DNA from: CAWAMR01 sp963783095
Lineage (GTDB): Bacteria > Planctomycetota > Planctomycetia > Gemmatales > Gemmataceae
Assembly: GCA_963783095.1 (NCBI GenBank)
Contig: CAWAMR010000003.1
Location: forward strand, 930,001-994,000
Direction: 5' to 3'
Length of the DNA: 64,000 nucleotides
Part shown: one piece after another, positions 43,321-51,508 of the stretch
Layout: the number at the start of each line of letters is the position of its first letter
Position numbering within the stretch: position 1 is the stretch's first letter
Notes under the pieces: model-generated
What the model was told of the DNA's origin: nothing
What the model saw: the letters and a program-made list of their open reading frames with translations, nothing else
The model's database searches: none
Program-made: the position numbers and the translations under genes

Positions 43321-43396
43321 GGCATTATTTACCGGACAGGTGATGCCATAAGTTTTTTTGTCATTTGAAAACCCCTTGATTCTTTCTTAGTGGTGA

Positions 43397-43666
43397 CGGA
43401 ATGGAACCATCGAAGGAACGCTGCCTCGGCACTACGACCGGCTGAAACTCACCGAGAATCAAGAACAGCCATCTTCAAAGCGCAGAAGAAGCACGCCCCC
43501 GGCCATTGCCGAATTGGAAGTCAAACTGAGAGAGATTCAAGCAAAGTTGAAAGAAGCTCTCGCGGAACAAACGAAGGAAGTTGAAGCGGTTTTGACTGGC
43601 GAGCAGAAGAAGAAGTTTCGAAATCCTGACCGGTGGCAGGCCGTGAACTCACTGAGCTTCCGATGA
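43397..43666 (+). pseudogene. Fragment of an LTxxQ-like secreted protein
   Basis: The frame reads GTLPRHYDRLKLTENQEQ, then AELEVKLREIQAKLKEALAE and AVLTGEQKKKFRNP. This matches the planctomycete LPxHxxxLxLTxxQ coiled-coil pattern, distantly like Spy/LTXXQ periplasmic proteins. No start codon is found, and a TGA sits just upstream in frame. Its stop overlaps the ATG of the next gene (ATGA at 43663-43666), which suggests an operon before decay or an upstream sequencing error. Confidence 0.55.
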
Positions 43667-44619
43667 CCGACGAACAAGCATTCCTGCAATACATTCTCGA
43701 AAACCCTTCGGACTGGACAGCAAGACTGGTTTTTGCTGACTGGTTGGAGGAACGTAGTGATCCGCGAAGCGAATTGATTCGTCTTCAACATGCCCTCACA
43801 CAACGGATCGAAGTTCCCAATCGGACCCGACTGGAAGAACGCCAGAGAGAACTCCTCGACCGAGGCGTGAAACCAGTGGGTCCGTTCATATCTGTGCTGA
43901 TTGCCGAGGGGGTAGAGATGACGTTCGCGTGCATTCCACCTGGCACCTTTCTCATGGGCAGCCCGGAGACCGAGGTTCAGCGAGACCCCGATGAGAAGCT
44001 GCATGAGGTCACTTTGAGGAAGCAGTTCTTCATGGGCATTCATCTAGTCACGCAGGCACAGTGGCAGGCGATCATGGGTAACAACCCGAGTGAATTCAAG
44101 GGTGAGAATCTGCCGGTGGAAAGGGTGGCGTGGGAACAGTGCATGGAGTTTTGCAGAAAGCTGTCGGAGCGGACAGGCCGAATATGTACCTTACCCACGG
44201 AAGCGCAATGGGAATATGCCTGCCGGGCAGGAACCACAACACCTTTCTATTTTGGTGGAACGCTCTCGACGGATCAGGCGAACTACAACGGCAACTTCGC
44301 CTACGACAAAGGTGAAGTGGGTGCATTCCGTTATACAACAACTCCGGTGGGCAGTTTTGCCGCGAATGGCTGGGGTTTGTACGACATGCACGGCAACGTC
44401 TCTGTATGGTGTCTGGATTGGTATTCAGACGAAGCGCCAAATATGAGCAAATGTATGGTTCCAGGTGGCCCCAAAGGAGTCTCGTTCCGGGGGATTCGGG
44501 GTGGTTCCTGAAACTTCAACCCAAGCTTTTGCCGTTCGGCGTACCGCTACAGTTGCCCGCCGGGCTACCTCCTCAGTCACCTGGGCTTTCGTGTCCTCAG
44601 TTTTCCATCGGAAGTTTAG
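43663..44619 (+). CDS. TIGR02996 plus formylglycine-generating-enzyme-like protein, internal TGA
   Basis: Residues 1-45 (MTDEQAFLQYILENPSDWTA, then RLVFADWLEERSD) are a TIGR02996 domain, common in Gemmata. A sulfatase-modifying (FGE-like) domain follows: FACIPPGTFLMGSPETE, TEAQWEYACRAGTTTPFYFG, GWGLYDMHGNVSVWCLDWY and RGIRGGS. A TGA at 44509-44511 then takes the place of the conserved Trp of RGGSWN. The frame continues 35 more residues (NFNPSFCRSAYRYSCPPGYL and on) to TAG at 44619, matching the family end. TGG to TGA is one change. I chose the ATG at 43663; a GTG at 43633 is also in frame. Confidence 0.75.
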
Positions 44620-44711
44620 TCGAGCAAAACATTGACGGGGAACGTGATTAGACTCGCAGCAACCAGCCCACCAGGAGTCGGCGTCCAGGGAACAAGGAAT
44701 GATAAAAGTAA

Positions 44712-44924
44712 GTGCCGACACTTGGAAGCATAAAAGGTTATCTTATCAAGCAGCTTGGATCGAAGTTTGAAGTGAGCTTGGATGGCGTCTTGCTTCCCCA
44801 GCAGCCGGAGAGCGGGTTCGGTTACCTCCATGAAGCCAAGGCGCTCATCGACTTTCTGGAACGACAGAAAGCCATCAAGAAGAAGAAAGCCGAATCAGAC
44901 ACCCAAGAAGGGAAGACGGAATGA
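44712..44924 (+). CDS. Possible small protein
   Basis: 70 residues from a GTG: MPTLGSIKGYLIKQLGSKFE, then VSLDGVLLPQQPESGFGYLH, ending in a Lys/Glu-rich helix. It has coding character (charged, no biased low complexity) but no family and no clear ribosome site. From 44925 to 45303 I see nothing supported. Confidence 0.35.
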   Translation: MPTLGSIKGYLIKQLGSKFEVSLDGVLLPQQPESGFGYLHEAKALIDFLERQKAIKKKKAESDTQEGKTE

Positions 44925-45303
44925 TCTGTTGCGACTGCTGCGAACGACGACAGGGGCATTCCCTTGACGCCTGCGCCTGCCTCGGTTCGCAATCCCCCAA
45001 AACTGTTTGCGTTGTGAGGTGCATTGCCTTTGCCAACGAGGTGAGGAAGCCGAGCCGGAGCCGATCATCATTCAGAATCCATCGCCCGTTGACAGTGAAA
45101 CTGCTCCAATCCCAAGCCGTCCTTTCTGGCAGAAGTAATTTGAAACCAGAAGAATCTGGTTGACTTATTTCCATTCCGGCCTGTAGCCTATTTCTCATAT
45201 TCGCGCATTGCCCGTTAGCGGAGAGTCTAGGATTAGACCGCTGCAAGGCTGTTACTCCCTTTTTTCTGACCGCGAAGTACTACCTTCCTTTTTTGAGATT
45301 CCT

Positions 45304-45746
45304 ATGAGAACGTGCGCACTGCTGGCGTCGGTCACTCTACTGGTGTTTGGACCCGGGAGCCGGTCTGACGGAGGGGAAAAAGAGGAGGCGAACAAAAAGT
45401 ACATCGAGGCACTTCAAGGCGCATGGCAAATGACCTCGCGAATCGATGACGGAGTGGTATCCCCAGAGGGAGTAGTCAAAAATCGGACCATCACCTTCAC
45501 GGGGAGAAATACACCGTTCGAGACGGAAAAGATGTCTTTGTTGAAGTAACCTACAAGGTCGATGCGATGAAGCAGCCGGTGTGTCTGGATATTACCTTCA
45601 CGGATGGGGAGGTTCACAAGGGGATCGTCCAAATCAAGGATGACACCCTGACCTTTTGCCTGGCGGAGGGCGATCGTCCGACCGAGTTTAAGTCGAAGCC
45701 GGGCGACAATCGAGTATTGTGTGTCTACAAGAAGATGAAACGGTAG
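45304..45746 (+). CDS. TIGR03067-type lipocalin-like protein, frameshifted
   Basis: The N-terminus (RTCALLASVTLLVFGPGS) is a signal peptide. EALQGAWQMTSRIDDGVVSP and, in the next frame, LDITFTDGEVHKGIVQIKDD then DRPTEFKSKPGDNRVLCVYK are the two halves of the planctomycete TIGR03067 domain (LQGxW, RPTEFxSxxG). A missing G near 45500 accounts for the frame change. Total is about 147 residues, which is usual for the family. It is probably a secreted beta-barrel; the ligand is unknown. Confidence 0.75.
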
Positions 45747-45759
45747 CAAATTGCTTATT

Positions 45760-46127
45760 ATGTTTCTTGCCCTGCTTACCTGTTCACATTTTCCTCGACC
45801 GACAGCAGGCAAATTGGCTATCGGGATTTTGCCACCCTCACGCCGCTTGAGGCCCATTCCCTTCATGGCAAGCGATCGAGGTTTCGAGTAAAGATCGATT
45901 CCCCCGAATGGGAATTTTCAGGCGTGAGATGGCACGATTGCGAATCGAGCGACGATACATTTCGAGCGGTGATGTTCCGTCGTGCCGGGCAAGCAGTAAA
46001 CGGCGAGGTCATCACTGTTGAGGGAACGCTTCAGGTAATCCGTCACCGGGCGAAGACTGGCGAGGATGGAACGAGGTTTCCGGCGTTCTTGGAGTATCAG
46101 CTTGTGGGGTGTCGGCGAGACTACTGA
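45760..46127 (+). CDS. Possible small exported protein, frameshifted
   Basis: The ATG at 45760 opens MFLALLTCSHF. A second frame gives ATLTPLEAHSLHGKRSRFRV, KIDSPEWEFSGVRWHDC and EVITVEGTLQVIRHR up to the stop at 46127, with the look of a small OB-like domain (GxxVxVEGTLxVI). The join near 45800 is uncertain. Family not assigned. From 46128 to 46452 there is no other gene and no clear promoter. Confidence 0.4.
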
Positions 46128-46452
46128 TTCGGCACTCGCCGCATGTCAGCGATCCTGCGATCGGCGACGCCTTCGCTCTCGGTCGAACAGTGCGTACTCG
46201 ATTACCTAGTGCCTCAGGTCCACACAACCCCACGGATGGGATGAGGTGTGCAGCCGACAGACACCGTGCGGATGTTATTCAGCTTCATAAGAACTTTGCG
46301 ACTTGGAAGGTGCGTAGCAAGCTGAGGAATACGCAAAGGGGGATCCGACAGAAGACATTCGGAGAACAAAAGACAACAAATTTTGCAAATTCGTGTGAAT
46401 ATGGATCGCAACTCTTGACAATCGTTCCACACTACGATCTGATAAATTCACA

Positions 46453-47493
46453 ATGAGCACGCAAATACCCGGCAGGATCAGCAAATTCAACGGCGAGCCA
46501 ATCCTAGCACATCTCGATGTGATCTGGCTCACGGCTGGACTGAGTTGCGATGGCGACACCATCTCCATCACAGCAGCCACACAACCGAGCATTGAAGACC
46601 TGATTCTCGGAGCCATTCCCGACATTCCCAAACTCCGGCTTCACAATCCTGTCCTCGCCTACGCGAACGGCGACGACTTTATGCAGTCTCTCAGCGATGC
46701 TGCGAATGGCAAACTCGCGCCGTTCGTCCTCGTCGTTGAAGGGTCTATCCCGAACGAGAAAAACAAGACCGCAGGCTGTTGGGCGGGATTCGGTACGGAC
46801 AAACTGACTGGACAGCCGATCCCAACGTGCGATTGGATCGATCGCCTGGCCCCAAACGCCTGGGCGGTTGTGGCTGCAGGGACGTGCGCTGCCTACGGCG
46901 GCATCCACGCCATGCTCGGCAATCCGACCGATTGCGGCGGTCTGGCTGATTATCTTGGCTGGGGTTGGAAGTCGACCGCCGGGGTGCCTCTGATCTGTGT
47001 GCCCGGGTGTCCGGTCCAGCCGGACAACTTCATGGAGATGCTTCTTTATCTGCTCTATCAGGCATCGGGCCAGGCCCCGATGATTCCTCTCGACGACAAG
47101 TTGCGTCCGACCTGGTTGTTCGGCAACACGGTTCACGAGGGCTGCGACCGGGCTGGTTACTACGAACAAGCCGATTTCGCGCGGGGTTACGGTTCACGCA
47201 AGTGCATCGTCAAACTTGGCTGCTGGGGACCGGTGGTGCAGTGCAATGTCGGCAAGCGAGGCTGGATGAACGGTATCGGCGGCTGCGCCAACGTGGGCGG
47301 CATCTGTATCGGTTGCACGATGCCGGGCTTCCCCGATAAGTTCATGCACCCCTCGTTTATGGACGAACCGCCCGGTGCCAAGCTCTCAACCCAAGCAATC
47401 TCCACCTACGGCCGAGCGATTCGCCAACTGCGGAAGTACACGCAGGTTTCGATGAATACGGAACCATCCCATCGGCGGCAGGGGCCAGAATAG
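46453..47493 (+). CDS. [NiFe] hydrogenase small subunit, group 1h type
   Basis: 346 residues. No Tat signal is present. SCDGD at residues 31-35 has Cys then Asp where most hydrogenases have CxxC, so the proximal 4Fe-4S cluster would have three Cys and one Asp ligand, as in oxygen-tolerant group 1h (actinobacterial-type) enzymes. GTCAAYGGIHA and CVPGCPVQP supply further proximal ligands, and HEGCDR, then GCWGP, CNVGKRG and GGICIGCTMPGFPD fit the medial and distal clusters. With the large subunit it oxidises H2 at low concentration and passes electrons to the respiratory chain. It is the first gene of a tight + strand cluster; the large subunit follows 51 bp later. Confidence 0.9.
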   Translation: MSTQIPGRISKFNGEPILAHLDVIWLTAGLSCDGDTISITAATQPSIEDLILGAIPDIPKLRLHNPVLAYANGDDFMQSLSDAANGKLAPFVLVVEGSIPNEKNKTAGCWAGFGTDKLTGQPIPTCDWIDRLAPNAWAVVAAGTCAAYGGIHAMLGNPTDCGGLADYLGWGWKSTAGVPLICVPGCPVQPDNFMEMLLYLLYQASGQAPMIPLDDKLRPTWLFGNTVHEGCDRAGYYEQADFARGYGSRKCIVKLGCWGPVVQCNVGKRGWMNGIGGCANVGGICIGCTMPGFPDKFMHPSFMDEPPGAKLSTQAISTYGRAIRQLRKYTQVSMNTEPSHRRQGPE

Positions 47494-47544
47494 CGTTCCG
47501 AAGTCGCACGTTTTCTGATCCCTGTCACCGGAGCCATTCGTTCA

Positions 47545-49326
47545 ATGGACAACAACATCCGCAAGATCTCCTGGGATCCTATCACCCGGATCGTCGGGAG
47601 CCTGGGGATCCACACCACGATCGACTTTTCCAATCGCAAGGTGCTGGAATGCCGCAGCACGTCGTCGATCTTTCGAGGTTATAGCGTTTTTCTGCGGGGC
47701 AAGGATCCACGCGACGCGCACTTTATCACGAGCCGAATCTGCGGCATCTGTGGCGACAATCACGCCACCTGCGCGATCTACGCCCAAAACATGGCCTTCG
47801 GCATCCGGCCCCCAGCGATGGCGGAATGGATCATTAATCTCGGCGAGGCGGCCGAGTACATGTTCGATCACAACCTCTATCAAGACAATCTCGTCGGGGT
47901 GGATTACTGTGAGCGGATGGTCAAGGAGACCAACCCTTCGGTCCTCGCGCGAGCGGAGACAACCCTGGCTCCCCATGCCGATCTTCATGGCTTTCGGACC
48001 ATCGCCGATATCATGCGCTCGCTCAATCCGTTCACCGGCAAGTTTTACCTCGAAGCCCTCCAGATGAGCCGACTGACGCGCGAGATGTTCTGTCTCATGG
48101 AGGGCAGACATGTGCATCCATCGACGCTCTACCCCGGAGGCGTCGGCACCGTTCCGAGCATTCAACTTTTCAACGACTATCTCGTCCGCCTGATGAAGTA
48201 CATTGAATTCATGAAGAAGGTTGTCCCACTACACGACGACCTGTTCGATTTTTTCTACGAAGCTTTGCCGGGTTACGAAGAAGTCGGCAAGCGGCGCATC
48301 ATGCTCGGATGTTGGGGCACTTTCAACAACCCCGAGATCTGTGATTACACCTACAAAAACATGAGCAGTTGGGGTCGGGGCATGTATGTCACGCCCGGCG
48401 TTGTCGTTGACGGCCAACTGGTAACGACCGATCTCGTCGATATCAATCTCGGCCTTCGCATCCTGCTCGGCAGTTCCTTTTACGATGACTGGGAGACGGG
48501 GGAAACATTCGTCAAGTCTGACCCGCTCGGCAATCCCGTCGATCAACGCCATCCGTGGAACCAGACCACCACGCCCCGTCCGCAGAAGCGCAACTTGGAA
48601 CCGGGCGGCAAATACACATGGGTCATGTCGCCGCGCTGGCACGACCGCCGAAGCGGACAGACATTGGCGCTGGACACGGGCGGTGGTCCGCTGGCCCGCT
48701 TCTGGGCGACTGCCCTTGCGGGCACCATCGATATCGGTTTCGTCAAGGCAACCGGGCACAGCGTGAAAATCAACTTGCCGCGCACGGCCAATCTGCCCGA
48801 AACCGAGTTGGAGTGGAAAATCCCCAAGTGGAGCAACACGCTCGAACGCAATCGTGCCCGAACTTACTTCCAGGCATACGCAGCTGCATCGGCACTCTAT
48901 TTCCTTGAACAAGCGCGCGAAGAACTGTTTGCCGGACGTATCAATACGTCCACGGAGTTTCGGGTTCCGGAACAGGCCATCGGCTGCGGCTTCCACGAGG
49001 CAGTGCGGGGAGTGCTTTCTCATCACGTCGTCATTCGCGAAGGAAAAATTGCCAACTACCATCCGTATCCGCCGACCTGTTGGAACGCCAGCCCGCGCGA
49101 TCCCAGCGGCACGCCAGGCCCTTACGAAGACGCCGTGCAGAATACGCCGATCTTCGAAGAGAATGGCCCGGACAACTTCAAAGGGATCGACATCATGCGC
49201 ACCGTGCGGAGCTTCGATCCCTGCTTGCCGTGCGGCGTTCACATGTATCTAGGCGGTGGCAAGCAAATCGAAGTCCTGCACTCTCCGATGTTCGGTGTCC
49301 TGTCCGAATCGGAAAAGAAGACATGA
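47545..49326 (+). CDS. [NiFe] hydrogenase large subunit, group 1h type
   Basis: 593 residues. The L1 motif RICGICGDNHATC is at residues 64-76 and the L2 motif DPCLPCGVH at about 558-566; together these four Cys bind the Ni-Fe centre. Twenty-seven residues (MYLGGGKQIEVLHSPMFG and on) follow the final His, a tail that an endopeptidase must remove; a candidate is encoded two genes downstream. GDNHA in L1 and the long tail are typical of group 1h. Its stop overlaps the ATG of the NifU-like gene (ATGA at 49323-49326), showing translational coupling. No Hyp maturation genes are in the window. Confidence 0.9.
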   Translation: MDNNIRKISWDPITRIVGSLGIHTTIDFSNRKVLECRSTSSIFRGYSVFLRGKDPRDAHFITSRICGICGDNHATCAIYAQNMAFGIRPPAMAEWIINLGEAAEYMFDHNLYQDNLVGVDYCERMVKETNPSVLARAETTLAPHADLHGFRTIADIMRSLNPFTGKFYLEALQMSRLTREMFCLMEGRHVHPSTLYPGGVGTVPSIQLFNDYLVRLMKYIEFMKKVVPLHDDLFDFFYEALPGYEEVGKRRIMLGCWGTFNNPEICDYTYKNMSSWGRGMYVTPGVVVDGQLVTTDLVDINLGLRILLGSSFYDDWETGETFVKSDPLGNPVDQRHPWNQTTTPRPQKRNLEPGGKYTWVMSPRWHDRRSGQTLALDTGGGPLARFWATALAGTIDIGFVKATGHSVKINLPRTANLPETELEWKIPKWSNTLERNRARTYFQAYAAASALYFLEQAREELFAGRINTSTEFRVPEQAIGCGFHEAVRGVLSHHVVIREGKIANYHPYPPTCWNASPRDPSGTPGPYEDAVQNTPIFEENGPDNFKGIDIMRTVRSFDPCLPCGVHMYLGGGKQIEVLHSPMFGVLSESEKKT

Positions 49327-49841
49327 ACGAACCGACCTCCCTCGACCGACAGATGCGCCGGATTGAGGAACTGATTGATACACTGGAGAAACTCGGCAAT
49401 CCCGTGGCGCGAGCGGCGTCGCAAGAGTTGATGAAGACATTGCTAACCCTCCACCGTAATGGTCTTGAACGGATGCTGAAGATATTGTCCGAGACCGATG
49501 GCGGCGCGGTCACCGTCGCAGCGATGGGGCGAGACAGTCTCGTGGGCGATCTGTTGATTCTTCATGGATTGCATCCGGTGAATGTCGAAACTCGCGTCCG
49601 GGAAGCGATCGATCGGGTTCGCCCGATGATCCGCGGCCACGGGGGTGAATTGGAGCTTGTGGCAGTCGGGGAGAATTTGGTCCGTGTTCGTCTTGTTGGA
49701 AGTTGCTCTCTGTCGGCCCAAGCACTGGAGCATGCGCTCGAAGAGACGTTTAGCATGGTCGCGCCCGACGTGCAGGTAATCGAGGTCGAAGATGCTGCTC
49801 GGGGTCCGGTGGGCCGGTTGCCGTTGCCGCTCGTTTCATAA
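49323..49841 (+). CDS. NifU-like C-terminal domain protein, hydrogenase cluster
   Basis: 172 residues starting at MNEPTSLDRQMRRIEELIDT (a longer frame from 49080 lies inside the large subunit). Residues about 85-150 (REAIDRVRPMIRGHGGELEL, then RVRLVGSCSLSAQALEHALE) match the NifU C-terminal fold, but the usual CxxC is reduced to one Cys (SCSLSAQ), so Fe-S scaffold activity is doubtful. NifU-like proteins are found in high-affinity hydrogenase clusters, where they may aid assembly or electron transfer. It overlaps the large subunit stop by four bases. Confidence 0.8.
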   Translation: MNEPTSLDRQMRRIEELIDTLEKLGNPVARAASQELMKTLLTLHRNGLERMLKILSETDGGAVTVAAMGRDSLVGDLLILHGLHPVNVETRVREAIDRVRPMIRGHGGELELVAVGENLVRVRLVGSCSLSAQALEHALEETFSMVAPDVQVIEVEDAARGPVGRLPLPLVS

Positions 49842-49852
49842 TCGGAGACGCG

Positions 49853-51508
49853 ATGAATTTCGAGGCCGTCGATCCGATTGCCAAAGCCCTGCTCTATGAA
49901 GGCTATCTGCTCTATCCGTATCGAACGTCCTCTGTGAAGAACCAATGGCGTTGGACGTTCGGATGTCTCTTCCCGCCAGGGGAGGCGAGCTTCGAGGGGT
50001 CGAACGTGCAGGTCGAATGTCTCCTGCGCGGCGATTCCCAAACCGAGGTCGAAGTCCAGGCCCGTTTTCTGCAATTGCGTGGGGCAGGCGAGATCGTCGA
50101 GCGGCAACACAATTCATCTCGACTGAAGCTGCTGGAACTGATTCAGAAAGAACATTGCGGATTTGCTTTCCCGCCTATCAGGGGGGGCATCGACGTGTCG
50201 GCTCAGCCGGTCGGCGACAACCTCTTCAAACTCTGCGTGCAGTTGCGTAACCTCACGCCATCGGCGAATGGCAAGCATCTTACCAGGGACGAAGGACTGC
50301 CCTTGGCAATGATTTCCACGCACATGATGGTCGGGACTCGAGGAGGGAATTTTCTCTCGATGCAGGATCCGCCGGAGATGGTTCACGGCCTGGCAGAATC
50401 TTGCCGACAGATCCGCGTTTGGCCCGTGCTGATTGGCGACCCGGATCGGTGCGATACGATGCTGGCCACGCCAATCATTCTGTCGGATTTTCCGCAAATC
50501 GCAGCCCAGAGCCACGGTGACTTGTTCGACAGCACCGAGATGGATGAAATGCTCACATTGCGAATCCAGACGTTGACCCCGGACGAAAAGCGCGAAATCT
50601 CAGCCCTCGATTCGCGTGCCGAGCTTCTCCTCCGCCGAACCGAAGCGTTGACTCAGGAGCAAATGGAAGAACTTCACGGAAAGTGGGAACCTACCGAGCA
50701 GGTCCGTTCCCCGATCACCAGAACGTGGGTAAACGATTGGGAGATCACGACCGGAATGCATGTGCGCCTGCGACCGCGCGGCAAAGCCGATGCCTTCGAC
50801 CTTGCCCTTGACGGCATGACTGCGGAGGTCATTTCCATCGAACAGGATTTTGAGGATCGTATTTATCTGAGCGTCGTCATTGACGACGATCCCGGTCGCG
50901 ATTTTGGTGTCGCCGGAAAGCCGGGCCATCGTTTCTACTTTCAGCCCGAGGAGGTCGAACCTATCGAAGGCAAGATCGAGAAGGTTAAATCGGCAGAGCG
51001 CGACACCGGGAGAGCCATGAAGAGAATCCTGATCGCTGGGATTGGCAATATCTTCTTCGGCGATGATGCTTTCGGCGTCGAACTCGTGCGCCGACTCGAT
51101 CCGCGATGCTTACCGACTGGGGTGACAACAAAAGAGTTCGGCATCCGCGGTTTCGACCTCGCGTGCGCTCTTCAAGAAGACTATGATGCAGTCATTCTCG
51201 TCGATGCAATTCAGCGTGGCGGAACCCCCGGAACGTTGCATCTGATTGAACCGGACACCGAGCCAATTCCAGCCACGACTACGATGGAAATGCACCATCT
51301 CGACCCAGTGCAGGTCATCCAGATGGCCCAACGGATGGGCCCTCGGTTGCCGCTCCTTCGCCTCGTTGGTTGCGAGCCGGCGCTATTGGAGCCCGCCGAG
51401 GATGGGAAAATGAGTGACCCGGTCGAGGAGGCAGTTCCGAGAGCGATTCTGTTGGTGAAGCGACTGGTCATGGAATTGCTGGGAGAAAAAGGGGAGGTTA
51501 TTCAATGA
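49853..51508 (+). CDS. Hydrogenase accessory protein fused to maturation protease
   Basis: 551 residues. Residues 1-380 belong to no family I can name (begins MNFEAVDPIAKALLYEGYLL); proteins of this kind sit in group 1h clusters. From residue 389 (ATG at 51017) the sequence is a HyaD/HupD-type hydrogenase endopeptidase (M52): ILIAGIGNIFFGDDAFGVEL, VILVDAIQRGGTPGTLHLIE and MEMHHLDPVQVI carry the likely metal ligands Glu/Asp and His. It would trim the large-subunit tail after NiFe insertion. GGGAG just before the internal ATG could give a separate 163-residue protease. The stop overlaps the next ATG. Confidence 0.8.
   Translation: MNFEAVDPIAKALLYEGYLLYPYRTSSVKNQWRWTFGCLFPPGEASFEGSNVQVECLLRGDSQTEVEVQARFLQLRGAGEIVERQHNSSRLKLLELIQKEHCGFAFPPIRGGIDVSAQPVGDNLFKLCVQLRNLTPSANGKHLTRDEGLPLAMISTHMMVGTRGGNFLSMQDPPEMVHGLAESCRQIRVWPVLIGDPDRCDTMLATPIILSDFPQIAAQSHGDLFDSTEMDEMLTLRIQTLTPDEKREISALDSRAELLLRRTEALTQEQMEELHGKWEPTEQVRSPITRTWVNDWEITTGMHVRLRPRGKADAFDLALDGMTAEVISIEQDFEDRIYLSVVIDDDPGRDFGVAGKPGHRFYFQPEEVEPIEGKIEKVKSAERDTGRAMKRILIAGIGNIFFGDDAFGVELVRRLDPRCLPTGVTTKEFGIRGFDLACALQEDYDAVILVDAIQRGGTPGTLHLIEPDTEPIPATTTMEMHHLDPVQVIQMAQRMGPRLPLLRLVGCEPALLEPAEDGKMSDPVEEAVPRAILLVKRLVMELLGEKGEVIQ

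Noticed and set aside
44875..45246. 123-residue minus-strand ORF
   Set aside because: No start signal, no family and a composition like the complement of noncoding sequence.
46415..46453. TTGACA before the hydrogenase small subunit as a promoter
   Set aside because: The best -10 (GATAAA or TGATAA) is 19-20 bp away and ends about seven bases before the ATG, so transcription would start in or after the start codon.
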